Part shown: positions 47,820-60,000 of the stretch, in pieces
Numbering within the stretch: the stretch's first letter is position 1
How the letters are laid out: each line of letters opens with the position of its first letter
Assembly: GCA_963573385.1 (NCBI GenBank)
Contig: CAUYLG010052230.1
Coordinates: forward strand, 1-64,000
From: Cacajao melanocephalus
Lineage: Eukaryota > Chordata > Mammalia > Primates > Pitheciidae
Direction: 5' to 3'
Length of the DNA stretch: 64,000 nucleotides
Made by a program: the position numbers and the translations under genes
Notes under the pieces: generated by a model
Told to the model about the DNA's origin: nothing
The model's input: only the letters and a program-made list of their open reading frames with translations
The model's database searches: none

Positions 47820-48634
47820 GGCTGGCAGGACTCATTCTCTGAACCAGACTAAAGACAAACCAAAATCAGCAAGCAGTCCTGAAGGCAGCTTCTAGTTGCC
47901 CTTGCTGCTTATCTGTGCAAGATGCTCCCACCAGTGCTGATGTCACTTGGCTCTGTGTCCCCACCCAAATGTAATCTCAAATTGTAAGCCTCATGTGTTG
48001 GGGGAGGGGCCTGTTGGGAGGTGATTGAATCATGGGGATGGACTTCCCTCTTGCTGCTCTCGTGATAGTGAATGAGTTCTCAGGAGACCTGGTTGTTTGA
48101 AAGTGCGTGGCACTTCGTCCTCTGTCTCCTGCTCCACAATGGTAAGATATGCTTGCTTTCCCTTTGCCTTCTGCCATGATTGAAAGTTTCCTGCAGCCTC
48201 CTAGTCATGCTTTCTGTTAAGCCTGCGAAACTGTGAGTCAAGTCAACCTTTTTTCTTCATGAATTATCCAGTCTCAGGTAGTTCTTTATAGCAGTGTGAA
48301 CACGGATTAATACAAGCACCATGACAGTTTGCAAATGCCATGGCAGTGCCCAGAAATTACTACCCATTTCCATGGCAACAACCAGAAGTTACCATACATT
48401 TTCCACCAATTTCTGAATATCCTGCCCTTTTATTTGCATGTCATCAAACGTGTGTTTAAATACAACTGCCAACCACCCATAGGCTGCTACTCTCAGCACA
48501 CTGCCTATGGGTTTGCCCTGCTCTGCAACGAGCAGTCACAGAGCTGTAACACTGCCCTTCAATAAAGCTGCTTTGTTCTACCACCTGCTCACTGTTGAAT
48601 TATTTCCTAAACAAAGCCAAGAACTTGCCCTGCA
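47820..48634 (+). mobile_element. ERV1-like LTR, sense, split by an MST LTR
   Basis: The left piece ends '..gatgctcccaccagtgc' (47937) and the right piece continues '..gcaccatgacagtttgcaa' (48316), then 'caaatgccatggcagtgccc', 'tttatttgcatgtcatcaaa', AATAAA at 48562-48567 and an end near 48634 ('gaacttgccctgca'). Splicing out the MST LTR restores a continuous LTR pattern. Related to the 8.5 kb LTR by the 'ccatgacag..caaatgccatggca' block. Exact family uncertain. Confidence 0.62.
47938..48314 (+). mobile_element. MST-type LTR (ERVL-MaLR), sense
   Basis: 'ttggctctgtgtccccaccc', 'atctcaaattgtaagcctca', 'ggaggtgattgaatcatggg', 'gagttctcaggagacctggt', 'ctttgccttctgccatgatt', 'ctgcagcctcctagtcatgc', ending 'tgaacacggattaataca'. 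Flanked by agtgc (47933-47937) and agcac (48315-48319). Both are explained by CpG decay of an original AGCGC target, consistent with a 5-bp target-site duplication. Confidence 0.88.
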
Positions 48635-48849
48635 TTATTAGTAGACAAGGGGAAAGAATCGTGAGGTAGAAGAAAGAGGGTAGGGAGTACAGACAGCCTT
48701 AAAATGAGCAACCTCAGTTTCCTAAAGATGTCAAAGTCATCTGCCTGGCCTTTTAGGGTGACTACAATTTGGCATATCCATTGCACATTACATGGAGATC
48801 TGTAGGTCCTCTTTCATCCTATTAGACATAGCTCCTTCCAGCCCACATT

Positions 48850-49055
48850 CTAGTTTTTCCCATCATATCACTTTGCTTATTTTCTTTATAGTGTTTATAA
48901 TGACTTCTTATGATCCTAATAACTTGGTTTATTTGCTTTATTGTCTTTCTACCCATCGATAATGTACATTCCATGAAGGCAGGCATCTTTTCTATTTTCA
49001 CCCACTGCTTATCTTCAGCATCTAGCACATTGCAGAAGCTGAATGAATGAATGCT
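48850..49055 (+). mobile_element. L2 3' end, sense
   Basis: 'atgtacattccatgaaggca', 'ggcatcttttctattttcac', 'cccactgcttatcttcagca', 'tctagcacattgcagaagct' and the tail 'gaatgaatgaatgc'. Confidence 0.8.
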
Positions 49056-49099
49056 ATGTTCATCCTTATTTTCCCATCTTCAACCTCTGTTTTTTTCCT

Positions 49100-49650
49100 T
49101 CCCTTCCTAATCTTACTCATTCTTCAAAATCCACCCTAAACTCCCATATCGCTCAAAGCCTTCCTTGATTATGCTCTGTCCCAGCCACACCTGTGTTCTT
49201 TTGGTGCCTGCAGCATACACTGCTCTTCATGATTCTGAGCTTTTATTGACACTCTTCCCTTTGCCTAAAATGCTCTCCAACTTCTGTCTTTCCCATGTTA
49301 AGTTGAATCAACTTGTACGTACCTTCTTTTCCAGGGAGGCTTTCCTGATTTTTAATATTAATTGCCCTAATTACACACTGTCTTGGATATCTTCCCATTC
49401 CTTTCTCTGTCTCCCTGATCGTTTCTCCTTCGCAATAGCTAATACACTTAAAATAACTTTCCGTTGCTCATCACTTTAAAATAACTTGTTCATTTATATA
49501 TATTTAATATATATATACAATGCACCCAGTATATTTTAAATTCCATAAAGTAGTTCTGTTTTGTTTCTTTTGCTGCTATATGGACAGTAACAATTCTCAG
49601 TGCCTGACATAAAGATGATGTAAAGAAATATCTATTGGTTGAATAACTGG
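49100..49650 (+). mobile_element. L2 LINE 3' part, sense
   Basis: 'cttactcattcttcaaaatc', 'ccagggaggctttcctgatt', 'ctcagtgcctgacataaaga' and 'atctattggttgaataac'. A TA-rich tract at 49495-49520 sits inside it. A second L2 copy in the same orientation as the preceding one. Confidence 0.72.
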
Positions 49651-49724
49651 AGATTGTTCATTGATGTGACCGTTATAGAACTCTAAGAACTATGTGCTTG
49701 GTGATTCCATGTAAAAATCGCTAT

Positions 49725-49925
49725 CAATTATTCAGTGGTTACTTTGTACCAGGCACTTTCTACATGTTTTTTGTGTCCTAATTTATTTTATAATCACAAA
49801 TATTGTTGCCAACCTTATCTCACAAAGGAGGAAACTGAATGACGAGAAGTTGTGGAGCTTACACAACACTGCTGTTGTGAATGGCAGGGCTAGGATTCCA
49901 GCACAGGCATCCGCTCCAGAACATA
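49725..49925 (-). mobile_element. MIR SINE, antisense
   Basis: 'tactttgtaccaggcacttt', 'ttattttataatcacaaata', 'aaaggaggaaactgaatgac', 'ggcagggctaggattccagc'. Confidence 0.82.
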
Positions 49926-50021
49926 ACCATAACTCCATGCACTAGTGCTTAAAATCTTGACGGGGGGCAGGCAAGAGATGAAGGAGATAATTTACAGTCT
50001 GAAGACTCTTTATCTTAGTTC

Positions 50022-50112
50022 ATATATTCACTCAACAAATATTTGTTAAATGCCCAGTTCTGTGTTAGCCACCGGAGATACAGTGGTAAAACAGTCTGAT
50101 ACGGTCCTTACC
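50022..50112 (-). mobile_element. L2 3' end, antisense
   Basis: 'atattcactcaacaaatatt', 'tgttaaatgcccagttctgt', 'gttagccaccggagatacag', 'tggtaaaacagtctgatacg'. Confidence 0.8.
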
Positions 50113-50145
50113 GGCACCGGTGTACTTCATTAGCACTTGCTGTGG

Positions 50146-50280
50146 TTCTCAAATTTGGCTCACATTAGAACCACCTGGGGAGCTCTAACCGACTTTATTT
50201 AATTAGCTGGCCTGGAGCCTGAGCCCCTGTGTTTTATAAACTTTGTGATGGAATCTAATATGCAGGCAGTGCTGAGAACA
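50146..50280. mobile_element. MER5A-like hAT MITE, complete
   Basis: Left terminal repeat 'tgtggttctcaaatttggct' and right 'gcaggcagtgctgagaacaa'. The interior 'ttagaaccacctggggagct' is characteristic. About 135 bp. Confidence 0.75.
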
Positions 50281-50299
50281 ACCCCTTTAGTACTTTGTG

Positions 50300-50480
50300 C
50301 CAAACCAATCCAGTATCACAATTATCTGGGAAAGTTTTAAAATCCAGAGTCCTGTCCTGCCCCTACCTCCTCCTACTTTATTGACCAAATGACTGGAGAG
50401 CCTCTGAGAGTAGGACCCAGGAATCTGTATTTTAAAAGCTCCCGTTGTGATTCTGGTGCAGCTGGCCAGCAGACCCACAT
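50300..50480. mobile_element. MER5A-like hAT MITE, left end missing
   Basis: 'cacaattatctgggaaagtt', 'aggacccaggaatctgtatt', 'ttaaaagctcccgttgtgat', 'tctggtgcagctggccagca'. Confidence 0.75.
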
Positions 50481-50714
50481 TTCGGGATTATTAGAACAGT
50501 TGCCAACAATAAGACAAAGGTTTTTAGAGGAAAGAGCTTATGGAGAGCTATGGTGCTCTGGGCTGTATTTATAAACCATATCGCTTGAACTGGTCTTGAA
50601 GGGAAGGTAGTATTTAGGTATGTGGAAAGAAACAGAAGCTTTCACTCATGGTAAGTATCATACATACATATAACTATTGTATGGTGTTTTATTTTAGACA
50701 TGTTTGTCTTATAG

Positions 50715-50835
50715 CCTTTTTTACTCAAAATATCATCTGAGGACCAGTAGCATCTGCTTTGAATTCTATCCCAGAAGCTGCATTTTTAACAAGATACTCA
50801 GGTGATTTGTATGTATATTAAAATTGGTGACTCAA
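50715..50835. mobile_element. MER5-like hAT MITE, third copy
   Basis: 'atctgaggaccagtagcatc', 'agaagctgcatttttaacaa', 'gatactcaggtgatttgtat'. Both terminal repeats are degraded. Confidence 0.7.
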
Positions 50836-50929
50836 GTTTCTCTATGTCTATCCCACCCACACAATAAACTGTATGGTCCTTGAGGGCGGGAACATGACTT
50901 ATTAGAAGATTTATAGAGATAGTACTCTG

Positions 50930-51015
50930 GGAAGTACACTATTATTATACCCATTTTTCAGGAATGGAAACTGAGGTTTATGGAAGTCAAATGATACTTG
51001 TTGCTTCAAGTCTGG
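50930..51015 (-). mobile_element. MIR fragment, antisense
   Basis: 'attattatacccatttttca', 'ggaatggaaactgaggttta', 'tggaagtcaaatgatacttg'. Confidence 0.6.
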
Positions 51016-53170
51016 TGCTCTTTCTACTATAAGATATGGATTTCTTATATTCTTCACTATTCTCTCTAACATCCAACATTTGATAAACATAAGATTTCAG
51101 GTTCAGAAAATTCCTGAAAATCATAGATTCTTGAAATAAGTTGGCAGTAATCTTAGAAGTAATATTGCCATACTCTGTCGCTTAAAGTTGAAGACATTCT
51201 GGACTAGAAGCTTAAGGACCCTGCTTGAGGTCACAGAACTATTTTCTGAATAATATAATGAAACTAGTGTTACTATCTCCTGACCCTGTACCTTGGTGCC
51301 TACTGTCTCATCATTTTTACTCCTGCTAGTGCTTTGTATTTCTTGTTACAAAGGTAGTTTCTTAGAATAGCCTGATTTTCAAACCCATTCTGAGACAGAG
51401 CAAAATAAGCACTTTTGGTGGAAAACAGTTTTAAAACATACCTAGGTGGAAAATTACCTTCAAATGAACTGTACTTAGAGTCACTGTATGGTTTCTAGTT
51501 ATTCCACAAATGCAAGAAGACAGGGGACTTCCTTATATAAGTATGTCCTATTCTGAGCTTCCTGCTTAGACCATCTGTTTGATGAACTCAGCCACCTGGA
51601 TTCTTTCTGGCCTTTTCACTTTTCATCAGAATGTCTTCCAGCCCTAAACATGTGACAAGTCTTTGGCCTCTTGCTAGCATGTAGAAAATTGTGGTAGTGA
51701 CTATTTTTCTGGAAAACAGACAGTGCTGTCATTTTTGTTCACCTTAGAATCTGAGCTGTCAACATCACATATGCATCAAAGAGGGTAAATTGCCTGTTAT
51801 AACAAAGGCTGCTCCAGCTGGCTGTACAAAGTCAAGTGTCAGACCCACTCTTCAGAAATGTTAAAGGTGTTGTCCTTCAAATCACAGCCCGATTCTCAGC
51901 TTCTAAGAACTCTTTCATTCCAAATTTTGTTTCTCCATCTTCCTTGCTTTTCCTTAATGCCTTTTGAAAGCATGCAGTCAACTTGAAAGGGCTAATTGCT
52001 CAAATTCAAGATAGAAATGAGAGCTGTTGCTCTCTTGTTTGCTTTGCCCTTGTGACATTTCCTATACAAGTGTCTTATTTGCTTTGGTGTTCCTCCACAG
52101 CCAGCGAAACTCTTCCTACGTTTACAGTGAGTAGTTTGACTCCCCAGTGCTTCCCTTAAACCAAAGGTGGAAGCAATTAATGCTATTCTAATTGGATAAA
52201 ATGTTTAAAAAGGGGAGAATATCTTTGTGAGTAAGCAAGGAACAAGGTCATTACCACTGTACCCAGGCTTGATTGATCTGCTAACGGTGCCATTCAAGTC
52301 CTTGTTGCCTTTGGTATCCATCTTTTCAGAATAAAATTCCATTTATTCAAAGAAGCCTTCTCTAGTTCTCCTGTTCTGTTGTATAGAACACGGAGAGAAG
52401 TAGACACTTGCGTATATTACTGGATACTTAAAAATAGTGAAAATTAACAAGGATGTTGAAATCTTAAAGATTAGGTCCGCCATTTCTGTAGGTTTGCTGC
52501 TCAAGGAAAGGAAGGAAAATTTCTCTTAGCTGGTAAGGCCGTGGAATACCAGTCTTCACAGACAAAAAAAGATGAAGGAGGAGAAAAAAGAGAGAGAAGG
52601 AAAAAAAGAAGCAAAGCAGTGGGCAGAAGTGGGATAATGGTGGCTGGTCTCAGTGTTCTAACTTAGAAGAATCCTCTGGGGCTTATTTGGCACATGTCAG
52701 TCTGACATGACATTCATTCCAAACAGCTTGGTTATCTAGCTTCCCAGTCTTCAGGAGGTTTAAAGGAACAAATTAGAAAGCATAAAAGAGGCTGTTAGAG
52801 GCAGGAACACTGACAGTAGCCAGAAAGGACACTGCCTACTCTACAGGCGGAAAGTAGAAATCTGTGACTTGCAGGCTGAGGAATTTAAAAAGCACAGAAG
52901 TTGAAAGTCAGCCAGCATTAAAATAAAATACAATAACTAAGGTTCCCAATAATGATCCACAGTTTTCTATAAATATTGAATTATTTCCAGTATACTTGAA
53001 GACAGAGAAACGTAATACTTTAAGAAATATTTTAAAATGAAGTATTTGGATGCTTAATGGAAGCTTCTTTATTGATTTGGAGAAGTCACTGTTATTTTTT
53101 CTTACTGACATTTTATTTCCATCTTTAGCACGTATTTTTTGAGCTCACAGTCCATGCCAGGTGGTAGGCA
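51016..53170. other. 2.1 kb largely unassigned block
   Basis: No named repeat apart from a possible antisense MIR-like piece near 51150-51240 ('gcttgaggtcacagaact'). A purine-rich strand (AAAAAAAGATGAAGGAGGAG style) lies at 52563-52615. This is the longest stretch without young repeats and therefore the best place to look for conserved non-coding elements. Confidence 0.45.
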
Positions 53171-53174
53171 AGTG

Positions 53175-53370
53175 AATGTGTAGGGAAACATTGTAATTCA
53201 AGTGAGCGATGGTAGTAGTTTGTACAAGATCAAGGGTACGACTGAAAGAACTGGACAGATTCTGAGGATACCATACAAGAAAAATGTGCGATTGATTTTG
53301 TATGAGGAATAAGGGTGAGAGAGAGCCTATGGATGACTCCTAGGTTTGCAGGCCTGCCCAAGGAAGAACT
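53175..53370 (-). mobile_element. L2 ORF2 fragment, antisense
   Basis: 'ttcaagtgagcgatggtagt', 'gaactggacagattctgagg', 'atggatgactcctaggtttg' keep the antisense L2 order seen at 1861-2040. Confidence 0.65.
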
Positions 53371-54493
53371 CTTAGAAGCCTAAGTTTGCAGATTTGAGCC
53401 TCTTGAGTTTGAGAGGTATTTGACACACCCTTCTCAGCCCTCAGGTCTCAGATCACTTGTCACCAGTTTGTCTTTTCGTTTTTAGACTTTGAGTATCAGA
53501 ATTTATTTATGTTTATATATTGATTTATTTTTATTATTTAAAAAATAAGTTCAACTTTTAGGTTTAGAGGGCAGTCACTACTTCTTAAATTCTTTCTCTA
53601 AGTGCTCACCATCCTTGTTCCAGCCCAAATGTTGCAGGTTCCCTAGACTGTTATTTCATTTTTTTACATAATGTGAAGTCATGATAAACTTTTTAAATTT
53701 TTTCTTTTTTTCTTTTTTTTTTTTTGCTTCACAAAGTGGAGGCTTAAAAAGTATGCCATGGATGCATAATGAGGAACAAATAACTGCCGTTGAACTCTTC
53801 TAGTGATGTTTCCGAGATGAGGTTCTGATAACCCCTCTCAAGATGATATTGAGATTTGAACACTGAGCCTGTCAAATCAACTCCAGCAGTCTTAATCAAA
53901 TTCACAGGCAGGGCCACAACAGCCAGGGTCCAGACAGGAGAGGAACACATTTAAATAAGGGTTTAAATAGGAGCTATTTACCAAGATGTGGGAGAATGTA
54001 GGAAAGCACAAAGGACAGTGCAGTAAAGCAGCAAGCAGCAGTAGAGCTGTTCCTCTCTTGGCTCTGAAGGGTGGTGGAGAGTGTACACAGATGCTCACCT
54101 TGAGGAGAATCCTGATCTTTGTTGGTGGGAATAACTGGCCTGAGGTGACGTTACAGTAAGGGAGTCAGTTGCCCCGACCGCACTCTTCTTTTTCTGCTTT
54201 CCTATTGGAGCTCCCCACTTAGCTGAATCCAATAGGAAGCCAGAGGGACTTCTTGCTGTAATCCCTACACATTGGCCTTTGGGATGGAGAAGGCTGGAGA
54301 GTAACTTAGAGGGCAAATGGAGGATGTCTAGTCCAGCACAAAGGGGCATTTAGACTTGACCTGGAGGACTGAATATAACATTGTCCAGTGGGTCCAGACA
54401 AGATGTTGAGTTTAATAAGCTTATATTAATAGACAATAGTAGGGAGTTTTGATGAATAATTCCTAGATGGGAGACAAGAATTTGTTAGGAATA
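53371..54493. other. Unassigned, with probable unnamed old repeat
   Basis: A T-rich tract at 53695-53726. From about 53950 to 54360 the words 'ctgatctttgttggtgggaa', 'cttcttgctgtaatccctac' and 'gggcaaatggaggatgtcta' are reminiscent of an old repeat whose name I cannot give. Three overlapping short minus frames there are not convincing genes. Confidence 0.4.
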
Positions 54494-54923
54494 GAGCACT
54501 AGAGTAAGAAAATATATCTTTTTTGGCGACTCATTGGCTATGGACCGCAATCTCTTTTTGTAGCAAATGGGAATACTATTTTCTTACTTCATAGAAAATA
54601 TGCATAAAAATCTCTAAGTGGTAAAGCATTATGTACAATTCATTATGGTAAAATAGAAAAGACACTAAAACTGCTAGTTACTAGCTGATCATGCAAGTTA
54701 ATTTTCTTTGCCTCAGTTTACTTATCAGCAAAATAAGGATAGTAATACATACATCATGAAGCTTTTTATGAGGATTAAGTGAGATAATACATATAACACA
54801 AACTCTAACACGTAATACCCTATAAAAGATTATTATTATTTTGTGCCCATTTCTCTTTTTCACCCCTTCTGTCACTAAGTTCCCTAAATGTAATTGTAAT
54901 ATACACATCTCTGTATTTCCTCT
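54494..54923. repeat. Local tandem duplication, copy 1 (intact)
   Basis: Left block 54494-54594 and right block 54879-54923 both reappear in the same order at 54941-55107. Copy 1 includes a sense MIR in its middle (54660-54840). Confidence 0.82.
54660..54840 (+). mobile_element. MIR SINE, sense
   Basis: 'gctagttactagctgatcat', 'ttctttgcctcagtttactt', 'atcagcaaaataaggatagt', 'tgaggattaagtgagataat'. Lies within copy 1 of the duplication. Confidence 0.85.
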
Positions 54924-54940
54924 AGCAATAGTTAAGGTTA

Positions 54941-55107
54941 GAGTACTAGAGTAAGCAAATACTTTGTTGGCGACTCAGTGGCTATGGACCACAATCTCTT
55001 TTCATAGCAAATGAGAATACTATTTTCTTACTTCATAGGGCTGGGGAAAGGATCAAAGTTCAAGTTCCCTGAATGTAACCGTAATATACACATGTCTGTA
55101 TTTCCCC
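54941..55107. repeat. Local tandem duplication, copy 2 (internally deleted)
   Basis: 54941-55038 matches 54494-54594 ('gactcagtggctatggacca', 'ctattttcttacttcatag') and 55064-55107 matches 54879-54923 ('gttccctgaatgtaac', 'atacacatgtctgtatttcc'). The two blocks are 447 bp and 185 bp from their partners, so copy 2 has lost about 262 bp, including the MIR. Confidence 0.82.
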
Positions 55108-55909
55108 TATTATAAGGCTCCCTTCACCCATCATGGTCTTTAGGAAAAAAAGTGAGCTTATTTGGCACTTACAAAATGTTGGGACCTCGGGGACACTTGG
55201 ATTTACTTGTAAACACCCTAGACATCGTGAAAATATTTTGTAGGAAACTTCTAAGACCTCTTACTGCTCGAGTCAACTAGGGCAAGACCATTAAGGTTTG
55301 AGATATCCCTATAAATGTCATCATGTCTGAAATTAATGAATTATATAGATAGGGGTAAGAATTCTTCATGCTAAGTAGAGAAGAAGGTAGCAGAGGAGTT
55401 TGGCGGGAGGTAAAGAGGAGAGAGATCACATGAGTTTTTCTCACTGAAATTGAAAAAGGCAAGTAATAAATTACTGTGAAATAGTGAAGCAGAACCAGAA
55501 CCTGGACCAGATGAGTAAGAAATTCATTTTAGGTACAAAATTTAACATCCCAGAAAACCTCAGTAATAAATATAAATAACATTTTAATGCAATATTTTAA
55601 AGAATGAAGTCAACACACTGTGACCCAGTGGCCGGCTCCAGCATTTGTCAGTAAAATTCTTCTGGAAGCAGGGCCAGGATTAGGATGAGGCAAGTGAGCC
55701 AGGGTTCTAAAGTACAGGGCAGACTCCACCTTTATTTAAAATTTTGATATTTTTGTCCATCATATAGTTGTCTGCATTAATTTTAATAATTTTTAAAGTA
55801 TTAAAGTATTGTTTATCTTGATTACTGAGTTTTTGGTGCCCCTTAAATTTTGTACCTATGGTGAGTGCCTCCCATGCTTCACCCTAGTTCTGGTCCAGAG
55901 CAGAACAAA
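55108..55909. other. No recognised feature
   Basis: Unassigned, AT-rich around 55550-55600 and 55730-55820. Confidence 0.4.
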
Positions 55910-56120
55910 ACTGTCCGTTATTGAGTGTCTTTTATATGCCAGGAATTTAACATACACTATCTTATGTAGTCCTCTCTGTATCCCCATGAGATACCTAGTG
56001 TTATCTTCATTCTCTACGTGAGAAAACAAGCCATGAGATTTCTCATGTGAGTTGCTTGCCAAAGGCTTCACAGCTAAAATGGCATGTCTGTCTCCAAAGC
56101 GCATTCTGCCTCCACTCCTA
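55910..56120 (-). mobile_element. MIR SINE, antisense
   Basis: 'gttattgagtgtcttttata', 'tgccaggaatttaacataca', 'ctatcttatgtagtcctctc', 'tgccaaaggcttcacagcta', 'gcgcattctgcctccactcc'. Confidence 0.85.
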
Positions 56121-57095
56121 AAGCATGGTTGCCTCTAAATGCTTCTCTTACGTTGAAACCACTGACACCCAAGCTTGGTTCTCTGCTTAGGTGGTATCTG
56201 TAACCGACAGCTTTCACTCTTTTCCTTGTGTGCCTCTGCCAGACAATACCACATGGTCAGAGAAGACTTTATATGCTTTGCACCCTTTCCTACTTTTCAG
56301 CAGCTAGAAGGAAAATACCAGATCCTTTTAGCTGCAATATTCTGCCTGCCAAAGGAGGAAAAGGGAGGCAGCTGTTCCTGCAAGTACGTGCTGTGCCTGT
56401 TATCCAAATGGGCATTAGCGGGTTCTGTGCTGGAGCTCAACGGGAATATGAGTTTATATGGTTTGAAAGCAGATTAGACTCTGAAGAGGCCTATCTAATT
56501 GTTGGCCCATTTAACGTTTTCAGAGTTTAATCATGCTTCAGTGACCACTTTAGTCCCAATGGTTAGAATATGGCTGAAGGATCTGCCTTTGCCCATGGAT
56601 ATACCAAACTCCCTGCAGTGGCAATAGTACAAAAAGCATGGATGGCTTCCAGTTTAAAATTTATTTAATTATTCTCTTAAAAAAATAACAAAGACACTGG
56701 AAAAACAAAGTGTGTGAGAGGGTGAGAGATGTCTTATGGTAAGAATCTAGGAGCAATTTTAATTTGTACTACTTTTCAGATTGATAAAGATAAGCTGATT
56801 AATAATTGTCATAATTGTCTGTCACCTCATAAAACAGAACAGTGCCAGTGATTTGAAAGAGGTGGAATCCTCATTTATTTTCTGTTTTCATTCTGGATTA
56901 GAGACCTAGGTCTCTATGAACCATAAAATTATGTCCCACCCTTCTTCTATATCTTCTATGTGGGTGCTATTTTGAGGTAGTGCAAAGACTATCCTTTTCT
57001 GCTCTCAGTTTTTGACCACTCTTTCTAAACTAACAATATTCAAAAAATATTTTCTTAGAAAAGAAGAAGAGAATAATGCTGAAAGCAATGCACAC
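56121..57095. other. No recognised repeat; two overlapping 100-codon frames
   Basis: Plus-strand frames 56175-56477 and 56228-56530 (both 100 codons) overlap in different phases. Neither has a recognisable domain, a strong start context or a repeat origin I can show. A conserved-element or transcript check would decide; I do not call a gene. Confidence 0.4.
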
Positions 57096-57142
57096 ATTAG
57101 GTATTCTTAAATATTTATTGAATGAATGAATAAATGATTCCA
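57096..57142 (+). mobile_element. L2/MIR 3' tail, sense
   Basis: 'ttaaatatttattgaatgaa' followed by 'tgaataaatgattcc'; only the terminal part remains. Confidence 0.5.
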
Positions 57143-58029
57143 AGAGAAGTTAGCCTTGTAGTAAAGCACAGCAGATGGAGGTAGAGACTGGCAGAAAACT
57201 CACGGTAACACAAGTTGCATATATATATGAATATGTACACACACATATTCCAAGTTATAAGTATAGAAGGGATATAGATTTGATCCCATCTTAGTTCAAC
57301 AGAATACTAGAATTAAGCAGACTAAAATCAAGAATTGTGATTGGATCTGTGTTCCTGATAACAGTGTAAGAAGTAGATTGCACTGGCACTTAAGTGGTTG
57401 TGAATGAAGCCAAGCACCATTCAGACATCTTGTCCAAAGACGAACACACATCTGTGCAAAAAGCAACAACAAAACCAAGCAACAAACAAGCAACCCTCCC
57501 TCCAAGTTTATAAAAGCAGGGAAGGGGCAATTAACCCAAGTACTCAGAGAAAGAGTATACCACTATAAATGACTTGTTATAGAAACCCCTAAAATGTTTG
57601 GAAAACTTGAAAATGTCTGTGTCATGTAATAAGACAAGACCTTTATGAAACAGAAGCAGAAAGCTGAGAGGAATAATCAGTAAGATGCCACATAAGATGA
57701 GAATGACTTGTAATGGCAATAGAGAGGGATGAAGAAGGTACAGAATAAAAATAAAAGGAATATTAGGTAGAAAAATTAAAATGCACACTGGGGGGATGTA
57801 TATTTCTTAAAGAAAAAGGAAAGAAAGATACAAGCAAAAATTAAGAAATTGCATAGGAGAACAGAATTGAGCCTAATCAATATTTTAAAAAATACTTAAA
57901 GTTCAACTTTTCAAAGTCTGAAAAGCAAAAGGGAGAACCCAAACAGACAAAACTTGAAATGGAAATGAGTTTTTAATGACAAAGACAGAAGGGTTTGAAT
58001 TTTGGGAAAAAAAACTATATAAAACTTCA
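57143..58029. other. A-rich unassigned block
   Basis: A-rich on the plus strand with tracts such as 'aaagaaaaaggaaagaaaga'. The right end may already be L1M sequence; the boundary is uncertain. Confidence 0.4.
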
Positions 58030-58925
<896 letters not shown>

Positions 58926-58939
58926 AACAGTAAGTATCA

Positions 58940-60000
58940 CTCTTTGTTTGACTGATTTATTAAGCAATTGTTTACTGAGCAGCTGCTATGGACCGGTAGT
59001 TTTAGCTTCTGAGGATATATCAGTGAAAATAGCAGATAAAAACTCTGTCTTAAAGTGAAACATAAATTGGAATGAGATAACATTTAATACAAAAGAAAAA
59101 TCGGTAAAATATATAGGATGTTGACATTTTAAGTATAAGAGTAAGAGTAAAAGTAAAACATCAAAGGTGGAATTGGGAATGTCTGGAGCAGGGGACACTG
59201 CAATTTTAGATTTGGTGGTTGCAGAAGGCCTCATTGAAAGCTTTATTGGAGTAAAACTTACAGAAGGTGAGGGAGTGAGCCTTGTGGGCATCTGGGGAAA
59301 ATGCCTTTGAGGTAGAAGGAATAAAATATGTGATAACTGAGCTGAGCAAGCTGGGATGAGAGCAGAATAAAATGACATCAGAAAAGTAATGGAGATGGTA
59401 GGGAACAAATTATGTGTGTTCTTCTAGACCATTGGAATGATTTTGACTCCTACTTCCAGTTAAATAGGCTGCTGCAGAAGGCTGAGCTAGAATAACTCCG
59501 ACAGTTGTGTGGAGATTAGACTAATGGGGGCATGGACAAAAACAGGGCAACTCACAGGGACTTTTGCAGAGATCCAGAAAATGTATGGTATGGACTTGGA
59601 CCAGGTAGCAGCTGGTAGTGATGGTGAAGGTGAGAAGCCATTAGATTTGAGATATATTTCGAAGGGAAGGCCAAAAGTAATTCCTGAAAGTTGAGGTATG
59701 GAGTAGAAGAGGCATTAAGAATAATTGTAAGGTTTGTACAACTAGAGGCCTGGAATTGCTGTTTTCTAATACAAGGAAAGCAATGGGTGGAGCTTGTTTA
59801 GGGGAGAATATCCAGAACTCCGTTTTGGAAACCATATGTATGCTACAGTTATTAGACCTCAAGAAGAGATGTGCGTAGTCAGTTGATCATACACATCTGG
59901 AGTTCAGAAGAGAGGGCTGGGTTAGAGGTTAAAAAAGTTAAATTATTGGCATATTGGTGTCACTTAAACTATGACATGATATAGTCAAAGTAGGATGACA
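58940..60000 (-). mobile_element. L2 LINE, antisense, about 1 kb
   Basis: 3' tail 'tttattaagcaattgtttac', then 'aggatatatcagtgaaaata', 'gcagaaggcctcattgaaag', 'acttggaccaggtagcagct', 'ccagaactccgttttggaaa', 'atctggagttcagaagagag'. The minus-strand RT box is at 59942-59953, where YADD has become Y-A-N-N. Same stretch of L2 as the element at 0.8-2.5 kb. Confidence 0.82.

Noticed and set aside
58986..59408. 140-codon minus-strand frame as a gene
   Set aside because: It lies inside an antisense L2 element and reads as decayed L2 3' sequence.
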